In this document: positions 50,849-64,000 of the stretch, one piece after another
How the letters are laid out: every line of letters starts with the position of its first letter
How positions within the stretch are numbered: position 1 is the first letter of the stretch
Source of the DNA: Sclerurus mexicanus
Taxonomy: Eukaryota > Chordata > Aves > Passeriformes > Furnariidae
NCBI GenBank assembly: GCA_013396755.1
Contig: VWZF01002953.1
Location: forward strand, 186,001-250,000
Length of the DNA stretch: 64,000 nt
Direction of reading: 5' to 3'
Translations under genes and position numbers: made by a program
The notes under the pieces: generated by a model
The model's database searches: none
What the model saw: the letters and a program-made list of their open reading frames with translations, nothing else
Told to the model about the DNA's origin: nothing

Positions 50849-53800
50849 TATCATTCTCATCCACTACTTAGATCATCATAACATCAGAAACTTCCTTCAA
50901 GTTTCCCCTTTCCATCAAGGTTATTCCTATACCATAACAGATACATATGTTGAATTCCTAGAGCAGCAAAGTTTCTCTAAAGAATGCCTGCAGGTTTTGT
51001 CTGAATTCTGCATTTTGATGAGTTCCTACAGAATTAAAGGCAAAAAGACTACAAACTGAGCCTGGATTATTTCAGTGTGCTTGAGGACCCAAATCCATTT
51101 GGAAAACCTATTCAGCATCAATCTGTCTCAAGACAGATTTAGAAAACGACTGTGAGGCACCAAAATTATATGGCAAATTCACTTGGTGAATTTCCACATA
51201 AGTTATTCTTGCTTTACAGTCTTCCTAAACCAGAAAAAACTTCAAGATGCTTCAAGCAGAAGGATGTTAGAGATCTGTTCCCAGTTTGTCATAGTGATTA
51301 TGAGGCAGATGATAATGGTATTGGCTTTCTATTTTTTACTATGAAACCAGAAAGTCAAAATCCTTGGATTCTCAGTTACACTCCCAGTTTGGGGATTTCA
51401 GATACCCAACAGCAACAACACTAATAGCTTCAATTTCTTTCCTCTGTTCCAGAGGCCTTGGAAGAATATTTAAGAAATAGCATATATTTGGTTTCCATAA
51501 CAGCATTTTCTACGTGGTAATCAGTATAAAAACAAACAAATTAACCCTGCTAGTCCTTATGTACTCAACCAGCCAATTCTGTCCTCAGACAGCTTTTTTA
51601 ATTAGCATTTAAAGAATAAGCTGATTTTTCAGATGTTATGCATTAGGGTTTTCAGTTTCTTTAATCCTTAGATTATGGCTTTTCTGAATTTATTCTTTTT
51701 TTTTTTTTCTCATAAAGACCAGATATATAAGTTCAATATCTCCCTTATCTCATGCTGGGTGTTTCAAAAAGTCTTACCATACATAACAAGCAACTTCTTA
51801 CATTTCTTCTATTCCTTGTATACTACCTTAAGGGTCATGTATTTTATTCCAGTGTTACCTTTAAGAAGATCTAGCACAACATCCAAGATGTCAAATGGCT
51901 CTGATGAGATTCTAAGCTCATTTTTAGAAATATTAAATGTACCAGACAGATTTCCTGGTTCAGATATTTCTTACTAAAATAAAACTGGGTTAACAGAAGG
52001 TAGCATGCAGCTGCTGTCAAATTAATGACATGCTCAGAAAAAAAAAAAAAGTAATGACTTTTTCTAGTCTAGGCGTGTTTTAAAGAGAATCAAAATGTTC
52101 TTTCTTCTAGGAAGTGCATAACAATGTCTCGTATATAACATCTAAGACTTGGAGTGTGTTCCATATACAGTCATGGCAAAGACACTGGTTTAAATTCAGA
52201 CTTTCAAAAATCTGATCCAAATGGGCTCCATCCAACAGGCTCCTGCAAGAGTGTCCCATCTCTTTTTACCTACTATCCCAGTAGGGAAAAGATGGAGGGT
52301 AACAAGTATTGCTACTGCTGTGCTGTACTGACTTTTGTAAAGAGAAAAGTAAGCAAAGAAGTTATAAAACCTTCTCTGTCTTCATTTTTCTAGTCAAGAA
52401 GAAGACTCATAGAAGCTGATAACAGTAGAGCAGCAGCTCCTTGGTTTAGTTTCTTAGAAATATCATGTGGCAGATTAGTAGTAGTTGCTTGTTGTGAATT
52501 GGTGCCCTATATAATCTCTGTTAAATAGAAGTTTGCCCTTACAACCTTTTTCATGTGTTTCCCAGTGAAGCTTTTACAGAATATGTTCAGCTACATGTCT
52601 CAGGCCTCCCACAAGTAAAGCACTCCAAGATCCTTCCACCTCTGGATTCTGTTCTCATTTGTGAAAGTGCTGCCATGTGAGAACCATTTGCACAAGTAAA
52701 CAAGGAATAAAAAAAAATTAAATTAATAGTAATTGAAATGGAAATCTTAAAAAAAATCTATCTCAAAGGAAGTTGCTAGCATACAGTTATGAATGGGTCT
52801 AATACAATGAACACTTTTAAAGAAAAATGAGGTTCAGATTCCAGTTTGGTCTTTTCACAATTGTCCCTTCCTAAAGGAAGTACCTACCTTTTCAGTCAAG
52901 AGCGACATTAAATTGCATAAGAATTGTAACTTCACTAATAAATGATTTCTAAAGTACTGAATAAATTGTAAACCAGAGAAGTTTCAAATCTGTTGATTAT
53001 GCTGCTTTAAACTAGTTAACAACCCACTTCATTGCTGAAAACCCCTCAGCTCATATTCTTCAGAATTCTGAACAGAAAATATTCTCTTTATTTAATGGAA
53101 TATTTCCATTAACTTTCCTGGGATCTTCCCTAGCATTTAATTTTCCTACTGGTTTAGTATCCATTTATATAATAGTCAATATTTATAATGGAAATGGAGA
53201 TACACTTTTCGTAAGTGCAGTGGTATGTAGTTGCTGTAGCTGAGACAGGCATCAAATACAAACACACACACATGCACATACTCTGCTCTTGCTGTAAACC
53301 ACAAAGGGTAAAATACATAGCAGTTATTAAAGTGATCAGTGAATGCCATTATCCACATAGGGCAGTGTAGCAATAATAGCAAAAACAAAAAAAAAAATCA
53401 AGAAGAAAAAAGTATTCCTTTTGTATTTTAGAAAGTGTAACAGGCATGTGTTCACACCTCCTCTCCAGAGCACCGTTCTTTTTCCTCTCATATTGCTAAC
53501 AGGAATAGTCCAGATCCACTTGCACAGAGAAAATTTAAAGGAGTATGTTATACATAAATGATATATATTTTTGTAATTTCTCCTTAAGCATACAAAAGTG
53601 TGCAAAATAGAGCTAACCAGATACATTTCTTGAGGTGGTTGGTTTGTTGGGGGAGACAGTGCATGCTACAGATATAGTCCCTTTTGCACAAATCATGTTA
53701 AAAGCTGTATCGCTACACACTTTACCTGGAAGGGTGGAAGTCAGCTGAGGGAGGAGGAACAACAATCTGTTTACTATGGTACAACTACTGACACTAAGTA

Positions 53801-54338
53801 CTAGTGTACTAGTTTTCCAGATTTGGCTTTGTAAAATGTAATGTAATGTCATTTTTAAGTAATTGAAATTATCTGTTGAAATAATCCCTTATATGGTATG
53901 TTTATGAGGTTTATTTTCAGTCAAAATCACTGTATGATTACCTGGAATGTTAAAAATAAAGGAGACTTCACAGAGCACAGCTTTCCTCTATGCTTTTTTC
54001 TTTTTAAAACCAGCTACTTAGCAGGGAAATATAACCCTTGGAACTACTAACACTTTGAAGGCAAACAAAGATAAATCCATTCTTCAGTGCTTCTGCAAAC
54101 AGAGAGCAATAAGCCCTTCACATCATAATCCATTACACATAATTGACTTTGTGCATGGAGGTGGATGAAATGTTACCTGATATTTGTGCTGTGTAGTACT
54201 CAGACCAAGCATTCATTATACCATTCAGATCAGTAACATAGGAAAAAAAGAGATGATTTTGTTGGGAAAAACCTGTTGCAAATAGATTAAATTTTGATCA
54301 TGAAAAAAACCCAAACCAAAAGAACCCCAAGAAAAACC
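50849..54338. other. Unique DNA, nothing firmly recognised
   Basis: No repeat is recognised. A plus-strand segment at 51220-51317 has a good acceptor and an open, charged frame, but it stands alone on the strand opposite to the other exon candidates and is not called. A minus-strand donor at about 53725 follows a good pyrimidine tract, but the implied exon is only 19 bases. Confidence 0.45.
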
Positions 54339-54432
54339 ATGAATGAATGAATGAATGATGAATGAATGAATGAATGAATGAATGAATGAATGAATGAATG
54401 AATTAATGAATGAATGAATGAATGAATGAATG
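54339..54432. repeat. (GAAT)n tetranucleotide microsatellite, interrupted
   Basis: About 22 copies of GAAT with a one-base slip near 54357 and an A-for-G style interruption (AATTAATG) near 54401. It has the same motif and strand as the array at 19466-19534. Confidence 0.98.
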
Positions 54433-57400
54433 TATTTCAGTATTCTTAATTACATTAAGGGTCTCAACATTTAATGGGAAGCAATACATTTTTTCCGCTA
54501 CCTACTTCTATTTGTGCAACACCAAAAGAGCAGAATGAAGAGAGCAGATGGTGAAAAATGCACCCTTTCAACCTTTGCACAGCAGCCCAAAGTCTCAGTT
54601 TAAACCCTCCAGAGAAGGCAAGATCCTTCAGCAGCTCCTAGTGAGCACAGGAGCTTTGTTAGACAGCTGAAGTTGAAGTGATCCACGGATCCTAACACAA
54701 AAGGCCTCTGGTATACCTGCAGTTCAACAAGCTTGACAGATGTTTTATATGTTCTACTCCTGAGTTAAGAATTCTTCATCCTTTACACTCTGTTGATATT
54801 ACTGCTTAACAGAGGTTAAATAAAAATTCGTTGCAGTACCTATATTTAGAGCTTTGTGCAGTATGCAACAGAAAATTCGTATTTTATAAGAATGTATATA
54901 CATCTAAGTATCTTAAACACATTTAAGACAATGCGCTGTCCTTCCCAACTAGAACTACTTTGGATTTCTCTGCAGTTCTTTCAAATCTCAAGTTGCAAAG
55001 ACTATTGTCCATATAGGAAAATCTAGAGCATTTTCACTCCAATAAAGCTCAGCATTACTGTATGCAGTCCTCAGCCTGAAAATGAGGTTGCCAGGGGATT
55101 ACAGTGTGCTATTCCAAGAGAAAAATAAAATAGTAATTCTACACATTATATGTTTCTAACTGGAATCAACTATAAGAATAAAGATCTAGTCATAAAACCA
55201 TCTTTGCTCAATGAGAAAAACTGTGTAAGCAAGAATTTCTTATATTTTAACAGCAGGTATTGCTAACTTCAGAACACAAGTATTGCATTAAAAAGGCATA
55301 AATCATATGGGTTTATCATTTTCTGATGATAAATTACCCATGGGACATTTATTTTGATGCAGAGTGTATCACTGTCATTCTCAGTCATCTGATCATAGTC
55401 GTAAATCTCACCTTTGATTAGAGTAGACTTTGAATCAGATCTCCTGCCCACTCCCTCCTGCCTCACCTGTTATATTTCTTTTAATTTTATTTCCTACTCT
55501 TGCAACTGGATGTGTGCTGGGCCTCTAGAACCACAAAGAACCCTGCTGAAGTAATTTCTGTGAATAAATGTTTCTTCCATAGCTCATTCAGGAGCATTGC
55601 ATTCATTCATCTCTCAAAAACTGATACTTTGAATACATAAGAACTATATAATCTTCTCCATCCTCCACTGGATTAACACCATTCTTCCAAAAAAGGTTGG
55701 AATAGAAGAGACTGAAAACAACTGCCCTACAAAGAAATGAAAGGATTATTATATTTATAGTCATGACAATTTCCCCCCTTTTATAAAAATTAGTCTCTCA
55801 GCATGGGATATGGCCATTTTTCTCTGAATATGTCTGAGAGTCAGTACATTGTTAAAGCACCTCAGAAAGAAAAGCGCAGCAAAAGAGAGGGCAAAAAAAC
55901 TCAGTCAATTCTAAATTCATCAAATGTTAACAAATGTTTTGGTAGATATTCCCTCATTTTAATTACAGAATGAGTCATGTTTAACTAACCTGTGTTACAA
56001 ATGGAGAGTTCCTTAAAATTTTATTCTGTGTGTATATATAACATACATGTATATCTAACATTCTTAAAAATACATATTTTTTCAACATAAAGCTGCTGAT
56101 AATGTACTAGTCACAGAAATAGAACAAGGTTGATTTGGATTCCTGAAAAATGGAGGTGTATTATTACCATGTTTTACCATGTCAATACACTGTTTTCCTT
56201 TTCAGAATAGAAATACAAATCAGATCATTTTAGACAATACTCTGAAACCAAGGAAAACTTGTATTATTTTATTGAAACCTGGAACAGAATAGCCTTAAAG
56301 AACCATTTGTAATACTTTGATACAAAGAAACTGCAGTTAGTGGTTTTCAGTGTGCAGTCTTTCTTCCCAGGGCTCCCCAAGCTGTTTAAAGATGGGATCC
56401 ACCAAGAAAGTAATTATGATAAACAAATGTATTGTAAAGACAAAATATTTGGGTTTATGGGCATTCAAAAACTGACAGAGGAAGAAACACTATTGTCTTC
56501 CCTCAGAGGAACCAACTCTTTTTCAAAAATAGGCTTAAGAAGTTATTAAAAAGAAAAAAGGAATTTTCTTCCTCTCTAAAGAAAACCAAGGATTTACTTC
56601 ATAACAAAGAGGTTATGAATTGTATGGAGAATGATAGTGGGACACAGAGTCCTTTATTTCCTCAAGCTGTGTGCTAGAAAACAAAACCCAGGCCTTTTTC
56701 CAAAGGTGATGCTTTCCTGCTATTAAACAGGGAAGTCACTAAAATGAAATGATTGTAAAGTTCCAACACAATGGTCTAGGCAACAGCAGCCCTGAAGAGA
56801 ACATGACATTATGCAGAGAACAGGGAAAAGAAATGCTGCCTATATATGTGAATTCAACTATAACTTGCCCACCTGTCATATTTTAATGTTTGATACTTGT
56901 GGATAGTATAAGTAAATAAATTTACTCACTAAAATTTTTTTACTGCTGTCAAATGTACACACCTTCTATTGTTCAGACATTATAGCAAAACTCATAATTT
57001 ATGAGGTTTAGAGCCACAGGCTGAGCTCATTTCACATCCCACTCACACGAGTACAACTTTTTTTGCAGTATGACAGGAACTGTAGTGTTAGATGGTTGGT
57101 TCTCATCCTGCAACAGTGTGCCACTGCACATTTTTCTACTTCTTTCTTTCTAAAAAGCCCCATATTTTCATCACCTAGAACATAAATCCCTGAGTTACAA
57201 TAACTATGTGTTTACTTGAATGGGTCCACGGGAAATATCGTGATCACTTCTGCGTGTGTACAGGCCATACGCATTCCCTGGCAGAGTCAAGATTAATGAG
57301 TTACATTTTTAGGAGGAGTATTACTCACTTGGGCTTTTTGACTTTCATTTCTTAATGAGATAATGTTCTATCTTTGTGCCTTCATTTCCATCCTATGAAT

Positions 57401-60400
57401 TAATCATAAAGTGTTATCCAAACAAATGCTTCCAATGTTTTGCTAGTTTAGATACAATATTCATCATTATAATCAGATATCAAGATATCACTTCTGCGTC
57501 ACAGCTGTATTCCACTTATGGAAGTGGGCAAGAACTCTAGTGAAGGCAACTGCAGAAATCTAGGAATTTCACAGCAAGAAACAATATGAACTGTTTTAGT
57601 CCTTTGCTATTCATAAGGCAAAAAAAAGAATGGCAGTCTGAGCATTTTAATAAAATGCTAATATCACCAACTCATTTAATTTTGACAGGTAATATATCTT
57701 GGTCTTGTGTTACTGGTATTTTTCTGCAGTATTATAGCTATCTACTGCAGTTTCTGCAGTATTCTAGTAATATAACAGTCCTACAGGTGCTGAGTTGGAA
57801 GATTACAGTGGATGATGTGATGGATCACTTTCTGTGGAAATACAAAGAAGTGTGTATCTGTGTGACAATTGTGGAGTCTTAAGATTAGATTGTCTCTAAA
57901 AGCAATTGTGTGTTTCAGGCTCGGTACTGTTATTTCTTCAGGACAGTAGTGCCTACTACATATCACCATTCCAGTGGCTAACTCTGTGTGTGAGCCAAAT
58001 ACAGGGAACTCAATAACTCTTGCAAATGCAGGAATCACTGGTTTCCAGCGCTTTTTGTTAAATTAGCAACAGCAGCCACAGAAAGTCTTTTTATTCTGCC
58101 ATCAGTGAATGCCTTTCAAAAAACTATAGGGAAACTAAAACCAGGCACTCTTTGGTTAAATAAAAAGAAAGCACATTCCTTTTTCACAGCTGGGTGCCTA
58201 ATACACACTGAAAGGAAAGTCTGAAAACAAATAAAATGAGAAAGAATTTTTAAGGGTTATCATTTTTTGCTTAGATGGTTATTCAAATCAGGTTCCTTTA
58301 CCTAATGATTATGTTTTTATTTTTGTACTTGTACTCTCACATGCACGTATGATGCATAGTTTGTTACTATATTCTCTTGTACAGTTGGGCTAAAAACTGC
58401 TCAGTCTACCCTTTCAAACACCACAAAGTAAAAGGACACTATTTATCGTCGCATACAACTCACACATATTAGAGGTTTTTAAGATAATAAAGGAATGAGT
58501 GTCTTAATAAGAGCATGTTTGATGAAATCACAGATTCATTTCTGAATGTACATCCAATTTCAGCATTCAGGAAGGACACACTGTCTGCAATCCACCTGAA
58601 ACAGAGAGTGATACTGTGAGCACAGGGGTGTTGTCACAGGTATAAAGAGATCCAGAAACTTCAAGGTGGAGAGTTTTCACTACACCATGACATGATGGAA
58701 TGATCTGAAATAACCTCCTAGTTATATCGTCTTATGATTATGTCATTAAATCATGGAGCACCATTGCTGTTCTCTACCTCTAACAGTCTATGTTTAGTGA
58801 TACACCAGGCAGGAAAGGGCAGCTTCTTCACAACCCTAAAGTCACTGGTTGTATCTACTTCTTTACCCATCAGCTTAAAAAATGGCACAGGAAAATGTGA
58901 TTTACTAATAAGACAAAACTGATGTAGAGTGATAGAAATATTTTATCTGCATTTGAAACTGAACTCGAAGACAGTTGCATTTTTTTACCTTAGTACAGAA
59001 ATGCTTCATTTACATGTTTGCAGTGAACCTTAAAGAGGCCAAGGCACTTGGAAGTCCTTGAATGAAAGATTTCATATAAGTGTTATGCAACATCACTTGA
59101 ATTGTTGGTAATTCAGTATTCACTAGTCATAAAATAAAGACTTGGATGCTGTCAGTTCCCATTAATCTGCTAGAAAAAAGAAATGAGAAAGAAAAACAGG
59201 AAAAACAGTAAGAAAAATTTGGATTTCTAAAGCTGAGCATTGCATCTTTTATTACAAAACTTATGGATGGAAATATCGTCTGACTTTATTAGCTAATAAT
59301 TACTGAAGACAGATCATCTGTGAAACTTATTTCTGTTGATTATTTTTTATCATCATAAAGAGTACCCTCACTATTCCTACTGACTTCTTGCAGCAGTATC
59401 TGCAAAGAGATCAAAGAATGATCTAGCAGTGGAAGCAAAATCACTATAACCAATATTTGGACTCCTTTTCAATTTGGGAAGAAGGATGAGAAAATTGGCA
59501 ATGCATTTTGTCTGAATGAGCCAAAAAATACCATCCATCTAGCAAAACTGATCAAAAATTTACAGTCAGAAGCTAAAATTGAAAGATGAGACTAAGTAAG
59601 AAATTTGTGCATCAGTGTCATGGTGATGTGGCATCATACAGACTTGGGCATGAGAAATATTCCTTATCTTTGTACAGACCACCTTGTCAACAGTGTCTGA
59701 GACAGATGAGGGTTTCACATTCTGATTTTGCTTTTAGCATGGAATGAACACACATACATAGAACTTTATTGCAGGTATGGGCAGAGAAGAATGGAAATAT
59801 TTCAATCTTAGAGTAGTTTCTCTTACCTTCTGTTGAAAGTAGCAGAGATAACACATCAAGAGGCTCAAAGGGATGGGGAGGGGGAAGAGAGAGAGAGAGA
59901 ATTCTGCTGTCCTTTCATAAATGCTTTGTTCTAAAAGAAATGTAAGTGGCATAAATTAATACAATTAAGTATTCATTAAGATGGATTAATAGGATATGTT
60001 GTACACAATTATAATCAAAAAGCTACATGAGCATTGAGAGGTTAGTCACCAACCTGTCAGAAAGATTTATGCCTAGTATTTTACATTCTAAAATTTGAAA
60101 GATAAACTCCAATCCTCTGGGGGCTGTTAATTGTAGAATGGAGTGGTGAAGCACTCTAAGTCAGCATCGTGTTTATTCATTCATAGAGTTTTCACTCCTC
60201 CTTAGTAGCTCTGTCCCTATAGTGGTGTTTAAACAGGAGCTGCTACAGCACCAGATTCTGTAACTCATATTCCAGCCTATGGAATATGAGTAAGACAAGA
60301 CAAGACCAGTCATGTATCAGAACTCCTTCTTTCCCTCATTTCTATAATCTCTAAAGGAAAGAAATCCAGGCAACAGACCAGAAAGACTACAACTGGGAAA

Positions 60401-62295
60401 CTAAGACTGTAGGCAAATTTCTGCCACACAGGTTGGGTGGTGCCACTGAAAGGTTGCAAAAGGCACAAACAACAACACTGAAAACACCAACTATAATAAT
60501 AATATGTGTGTATTATCCACACACTTCATTTAGGTCCCCTTTCTTAAAACAACCAAACTTTTTGTTCCTTCCATTGAAACATATGGGAGTTAGAGCAGGA
60601 GGATTGGGCTTCAATCATTTCTGGAGTGCTGGAATTAACTCTGCTCCTGTACCTGACACAGCAAGGCCACACAGTGAGGAACATTTGGTGACTGCCATAA
60701 ATACAGAGACTAAAAAAAAAGAGACAGATGAGCCTCCTCTATCCCTGCATACATCAGGATGAAGGGACGCGTGGGCTTTTTCCTGAACATGCTCTGCAGT
60801 TATTACTAATTAAGGCGATGCAGTGGTTTAAAGTATTCATTTCCATGAACTGAAAGTCAACAGTTCACCCTGACTTCTGACTCCACCTGATGAATTACCT
60901 TGTTTGCAGTGCCTGATCTATAAATAAGCACAACATCTGTTGGAATGCTAGCTCTGAAAGTCTGGCTGAATAAATCATTCCAGAAATTCCCAAAGCTACT
61001 AATGCTCTTTCCACTGCTTCTGTCCTTCCCTCTCCTCTGCCATTCTTATATCCACCCTCTTTCCCATCTAGCGGAAGTAATTTTAGTATTCTTTCTTTCT
61101 CCTTTTCAGTTTCTTAAAGGCATAATTTCAAGAAAAAATAGGAAGACTTTAACAATTTAAGAACACAATTGTTGGGTTTCCACAGGGATTGTAGCTTGCT
61201 TCTTACAAGTTTATTCTCCTCAGTAAGACATGAGACTTAATCAGATTAAATGTCTGTGTTAATAGAAGGAAGAGTTGAAACCAGGAAGTGCTTGATCCCC
61301 AATGTCAACTTTCATCAGGCACTGCAGCAGCATCTTTTGACAGAAATATTTCTGGTTTAACATCATCATTAAAATCCCAGGTCTACTATAAACAGAAAAA
61401 AGAAGTTTTGTGAAAAAATATTGTTTGATATTAAAAAGAATTAAAAATTGACCATCCCTAAATGTAGCATCAGAATTAGGTATAGTTTTGATACAAATCT
61501 AATGATTTTATAGAGACATCATCCATACAGATACAATTATCAGATGGCTATTTTTATAATCTATCATAAACCAGAGCAGAAGCATTGAAAATTAATTACC
61601 TCAGTTAAAGATTATGGGGTAAAAGAAGTTTTACAGTTGCTTAGTCTTTTGGCCTTGATGATTGAAAAAGTGCAATCGTAAAGTGCTACCCAGGTAGCAT
61701 AAATTCATTCCTTCTCTTTCTTTCTGCAAGAACAGGAAATATGGCATTTCAAAAGAGTTTGGGTAATAACTGATGCTATTTACTATGCCTTTGTGTAAGT
61801 TTAACCTTCTGTTGCTTTTGATACATGGAGCAGAAGACAAAACCATGCTGAATCATGCCATTCTATATTTTTCCTGATTTTTTTCTGATATGATCTATAA
61901 TTTTCCCGTCCCATCAGGCCAACTCATACTTCTTCAGAGACACAAACCTGTCTCTGAACTAACTTACACAATTGCTTGTGTTGACGCTAAAACTGGACAG
62001 ATTGATTCTAAATACCAGTTAATACACTGGACTTCTCTCAGGATCAGCAAAAGCAGAGACAATTGCATGCTGCAACAGAGAAAGTGAAGGCACAGACGGG
62101 AGTTGGGAAAAGTTTTGGCAAAGAAGTGACAGTAAATAATACAGGATTCACCATTCCAGTACCATTTCCTTGGGCTGACCATGCCCTCTTGCATTACTTA
62201 CAGAAGTCTGTATCTCCTCATTAAACATTGTGATAAAGTGAAATATCTTAGTAGTTGAAAATTTCCAAGTTCCAGCGCATCAAAAAACTTTTTAC
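54433..62295. other. Unique DNA with weak exon-like signals
   Basis: No repeats are recognised apart from a short GA run near 59887-59900. On the minus strand, a pyrimidine tract (CTCTTCCCCCTCCCCATCCC) ends in an AG acceptor, followed by 37 bases and a strong donor AACAGAAG|GTAAGAG (59827-59863; entry phase 0, exit phase 1). A very strong acceptor (CACTTTCTCTGTTGCAG) lies just above 62070, but the frame it opens in phase 0 closes after 16 codons. Both are noted but not called as exons. Confidence 0.4.
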
Positions 62296-62421
62296 CTGCA
62301 CACTAACAAAATCGTCTAAAATGATGTTTTTGCATGGAACACTCCTTGCACATAAGCCAAAATTTTCAGACAACCTGTAATTTGGCATAAAACATTTATA
62401 ATTAAACTGGCTTGGGTGTTC
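62296..62421 (-). CDS. Candidate coding exon, unidentified gene
   Basis: On the minus strand a good acceptor (TTTACTTCTTTCACAG, ending at 62422) is followed by 126 bases, exactly 42 codons, open in phase 0 at both ends. A moderate donor, GTGCAG|GTAAAA, follows. The residues read EHPSQFNYKCFMPNYRLSEN and then FGLCARSVPCKNIILDDFVS, with three cysteines and no lysine-rich or low-complexity bias, which looks protein-like. Orientation agrees with the other candidates, but this one lies over 22 kb upstream of the next. No family is recognised, and a chance frame cannot be excluded. Confidence 0.33.
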
Positions 62422-64000
62422 CTGTGAAAGAAGTAAACTCATGACAATTAATTGAAAATTCAACTAGTAGAGTTTTTTTTAAAATATTTTTCCCCAGTGA
62501 TTTATTTTCTTATTTTCCACAACAGGTTTAGAATGTGGATTCAAAATAAGGAAAAATTTTTTAAAATGGTAACACTATCCAGGTTTCTATCAAAGTGTAG
62601 TACAAGAACTCATTTCCTCATTAGGAATTTTAAATTGCATCCACATTTTTCTTTCTTTATTGAAGAACTTAGTATGTAACTTTGAAATACATTCCATAAA
62701 CCCATTCCAACTGTCAAGCTTCAAAAAAGTTAATGGGGGAAGAATTATTTATAGCTTAGCCTTTGGCAGTAGGAATTCTAAACACTTTTTGTATCAAGCT
62801 TTATAACTTTAGAAGAAAAAAAAAAAAAAATAATAAGAAGAAAGACATCCCTGAAGCCAAAGGGATGAAAAAGAAAAGTGGAGATAGTTTTTCATGTGAA
62901 AATATTATCACTTATGTTTCTATTGGTTGTCTTTGTCATTTTAACAGCAGCTCCTGTACCTTACACTGAAGGCCTTTTATGCACTTTGCCAACCATAATG
63001 AATATGTCTTAATATTTCTCTGAAGCAATAGTGTCCTCAAATTTAGGATGAGGAAATGAGACAAATACACAGAAAGGATTTATGACCCAGTTGTTGAACG
63101 TACTGAGCCACTGAATCAGACTGTGTGTAACTTTTAAATCACCTGAAAGCAAGTTGTCACACAGCTCAGTGATCATGATTAGAATATAGGAGAAAGACCT
63201 CCCCAGGAAGCTGTGATGATGTCTATTCTAGTAAGCACTGTCATAATGGAAAGGAGGTACTGCCTCATTTAAGAAGATAATTCCACACCTTTACCTTCTT
63301 GAAAACATCTTTTATATAAAGATATATTTTATATATGTATATAAAAATATTATCATTCTAGCTATTGTAAATCAATAACTTCATATGGAACACTAAATCA
63401 AGGTGAAAAAAATAATGCTATTCCTGTGATGCTCATATGGCATCTACTATGAAGCAGGAAATAGAATGCAAAAGAGTCAAAGTTATTTTTGCATTTATTT
63501 GCCTTTATTTAATGCATCATAGCATAGCACAATAAAGTGTACCTAATTAAACTCTTCTTCCTTTCCACCAACTGAACAACACAAATGAAGCACCTGCTCT
63601 GCCCCCAGTATTTTAAGAACTGGGGACAAGCTGGTGCTTATCCTGTTTATGTGCTCTAAAAAGTCACAGGCACTGAAAATTCTCTGTGCATGAAAGTAAG
63701 TGATTTCTCTCTCTGTTAATGATTGAGTTGAAAGCTGAACAAGAATGAAATGCAGTAAAATTCAGTTTCTGCCTGAATTTTCAGTCTATGTTAATTCAGT
63801 TTCTCCCTTATGGTGCAAAAATGCAGTATGGTTATCACAATAAAGATTATAACAGGGTAGGTGGTAATCCCTGCTGGACAGCCTGGTTCTAAAATAGCAA
63901 AGCATCTTTTTATTTCATGCTACTTATGCTGGACTGATTTAGCCTATTCATGGGCTTACGTACTAAGTTTAATCCTCAGAATTCTCAAAACAAACAGTCC
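62422..64000. other. Unique DNA, nothing recognised
   Basis: AT-rich sequence with an A-run at about 62815-62831. No exon, RNA gene or repeat family is supported. Confidence 0.5.

Noticed and set aside
51220..51317. Plus-strand segment with a good acceptor (CTTGCTTTACAG) and a protein-like frame
   Set aside because: It is isolated, has a weak donor (AATG|GTATTG), and lies on the strand opposite to the in-phase exon candidates.
61970..62080. Minus-strand region behind a very strong acceptor (CACTTTCTCTGTTGCAG)
   Set aside because: The frame compatible with the preceding candidate exon stops after 16 codons and no good donor precedes the stop. The alternative frame does not match the incoming phase.

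Overview
The window looks like AT-rich, gene-poor DNA from a bird chromosome. The main evidence is several 5'-truncated CR1 LINE copies, some ending in the ATTCTATGATTCTA-type octamer repeat typical of amniote CR1, together with avian-style solo LTRs (TGTCCTGG... and TGTTGAAA... termini). I see no bacterial, plasmid or CRISPR features and no RNA gene. Almost all open reading frames here are short and look like chance or are shadows of repeats. Species and chromosome cannot be told from the sequence.

Layout. 1-4.25 kb: unique non-coding DNA. 4.26-5.39 kb: the longest CR1 copy, with its 3' end present. 5.4-15 kb: unique sequence with A-rich and GT-rich simple tracts. 15.05-15.36 kb and 20.36-20.55 kb: on the minus strand, a possible terminal coding exon with three AATAAA signals behind it, and a possible penultimate exon. 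19.5 kb: a (GAAT)n microsatellite. 22.2-23.2 kb: a CR1 copy with a second CR1 inserted in the opposite direction. 24.9-25.6 kb: a GC-richer patch, perhaps of old retroviral origin. 30.55-32.0 kb: a diverged tandem array of about eight 185-bp units that alternate between two subtypes. 34.07 kb: a 147-bp LTR-like element with perfect 5-bp target duplications. 35.9-36.5 kb: a probable solo LTR with near-perfect 6-bp target duplications and an assembly gap inside it. 37.84-38.13 kb: one arm of an inverted repeat whose other arm lies at 43.84-44.14 kb. 42.79-47.24 kb: a stretch present twice, broken by single-N gap marks, best explained as allelic contigs laid end to end. 50.24-50.85 kb: a minus-strand solo LTR with TATA box and polyA signal. 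54.34 kb: a second (GAAT)n microsatellite. The rest, to 64 kb, is unique DNA.

The most useful inference is a minus-strand protein-coding gene running right to left. Three candidate exons (38231-38300, 20357-20548, 15228-15357) have acceptor and donor sites, are each open in one frame that fits the others, and join in phase to a stop codon followed by polyA signals. Other candidates upstream (39727-39860, 62296-62421) also have splice sites, but the chain between 39.7 and 38.2 kb does not join in phase, so an exon is missing or one call is wrong. I could not identify the protein. The window would then be mostly introns of this gene. No single previously undescribed system stands out. The tandem array, the duplicated contig block, the inverted repeat and the unidentified gene are the things worth checking.
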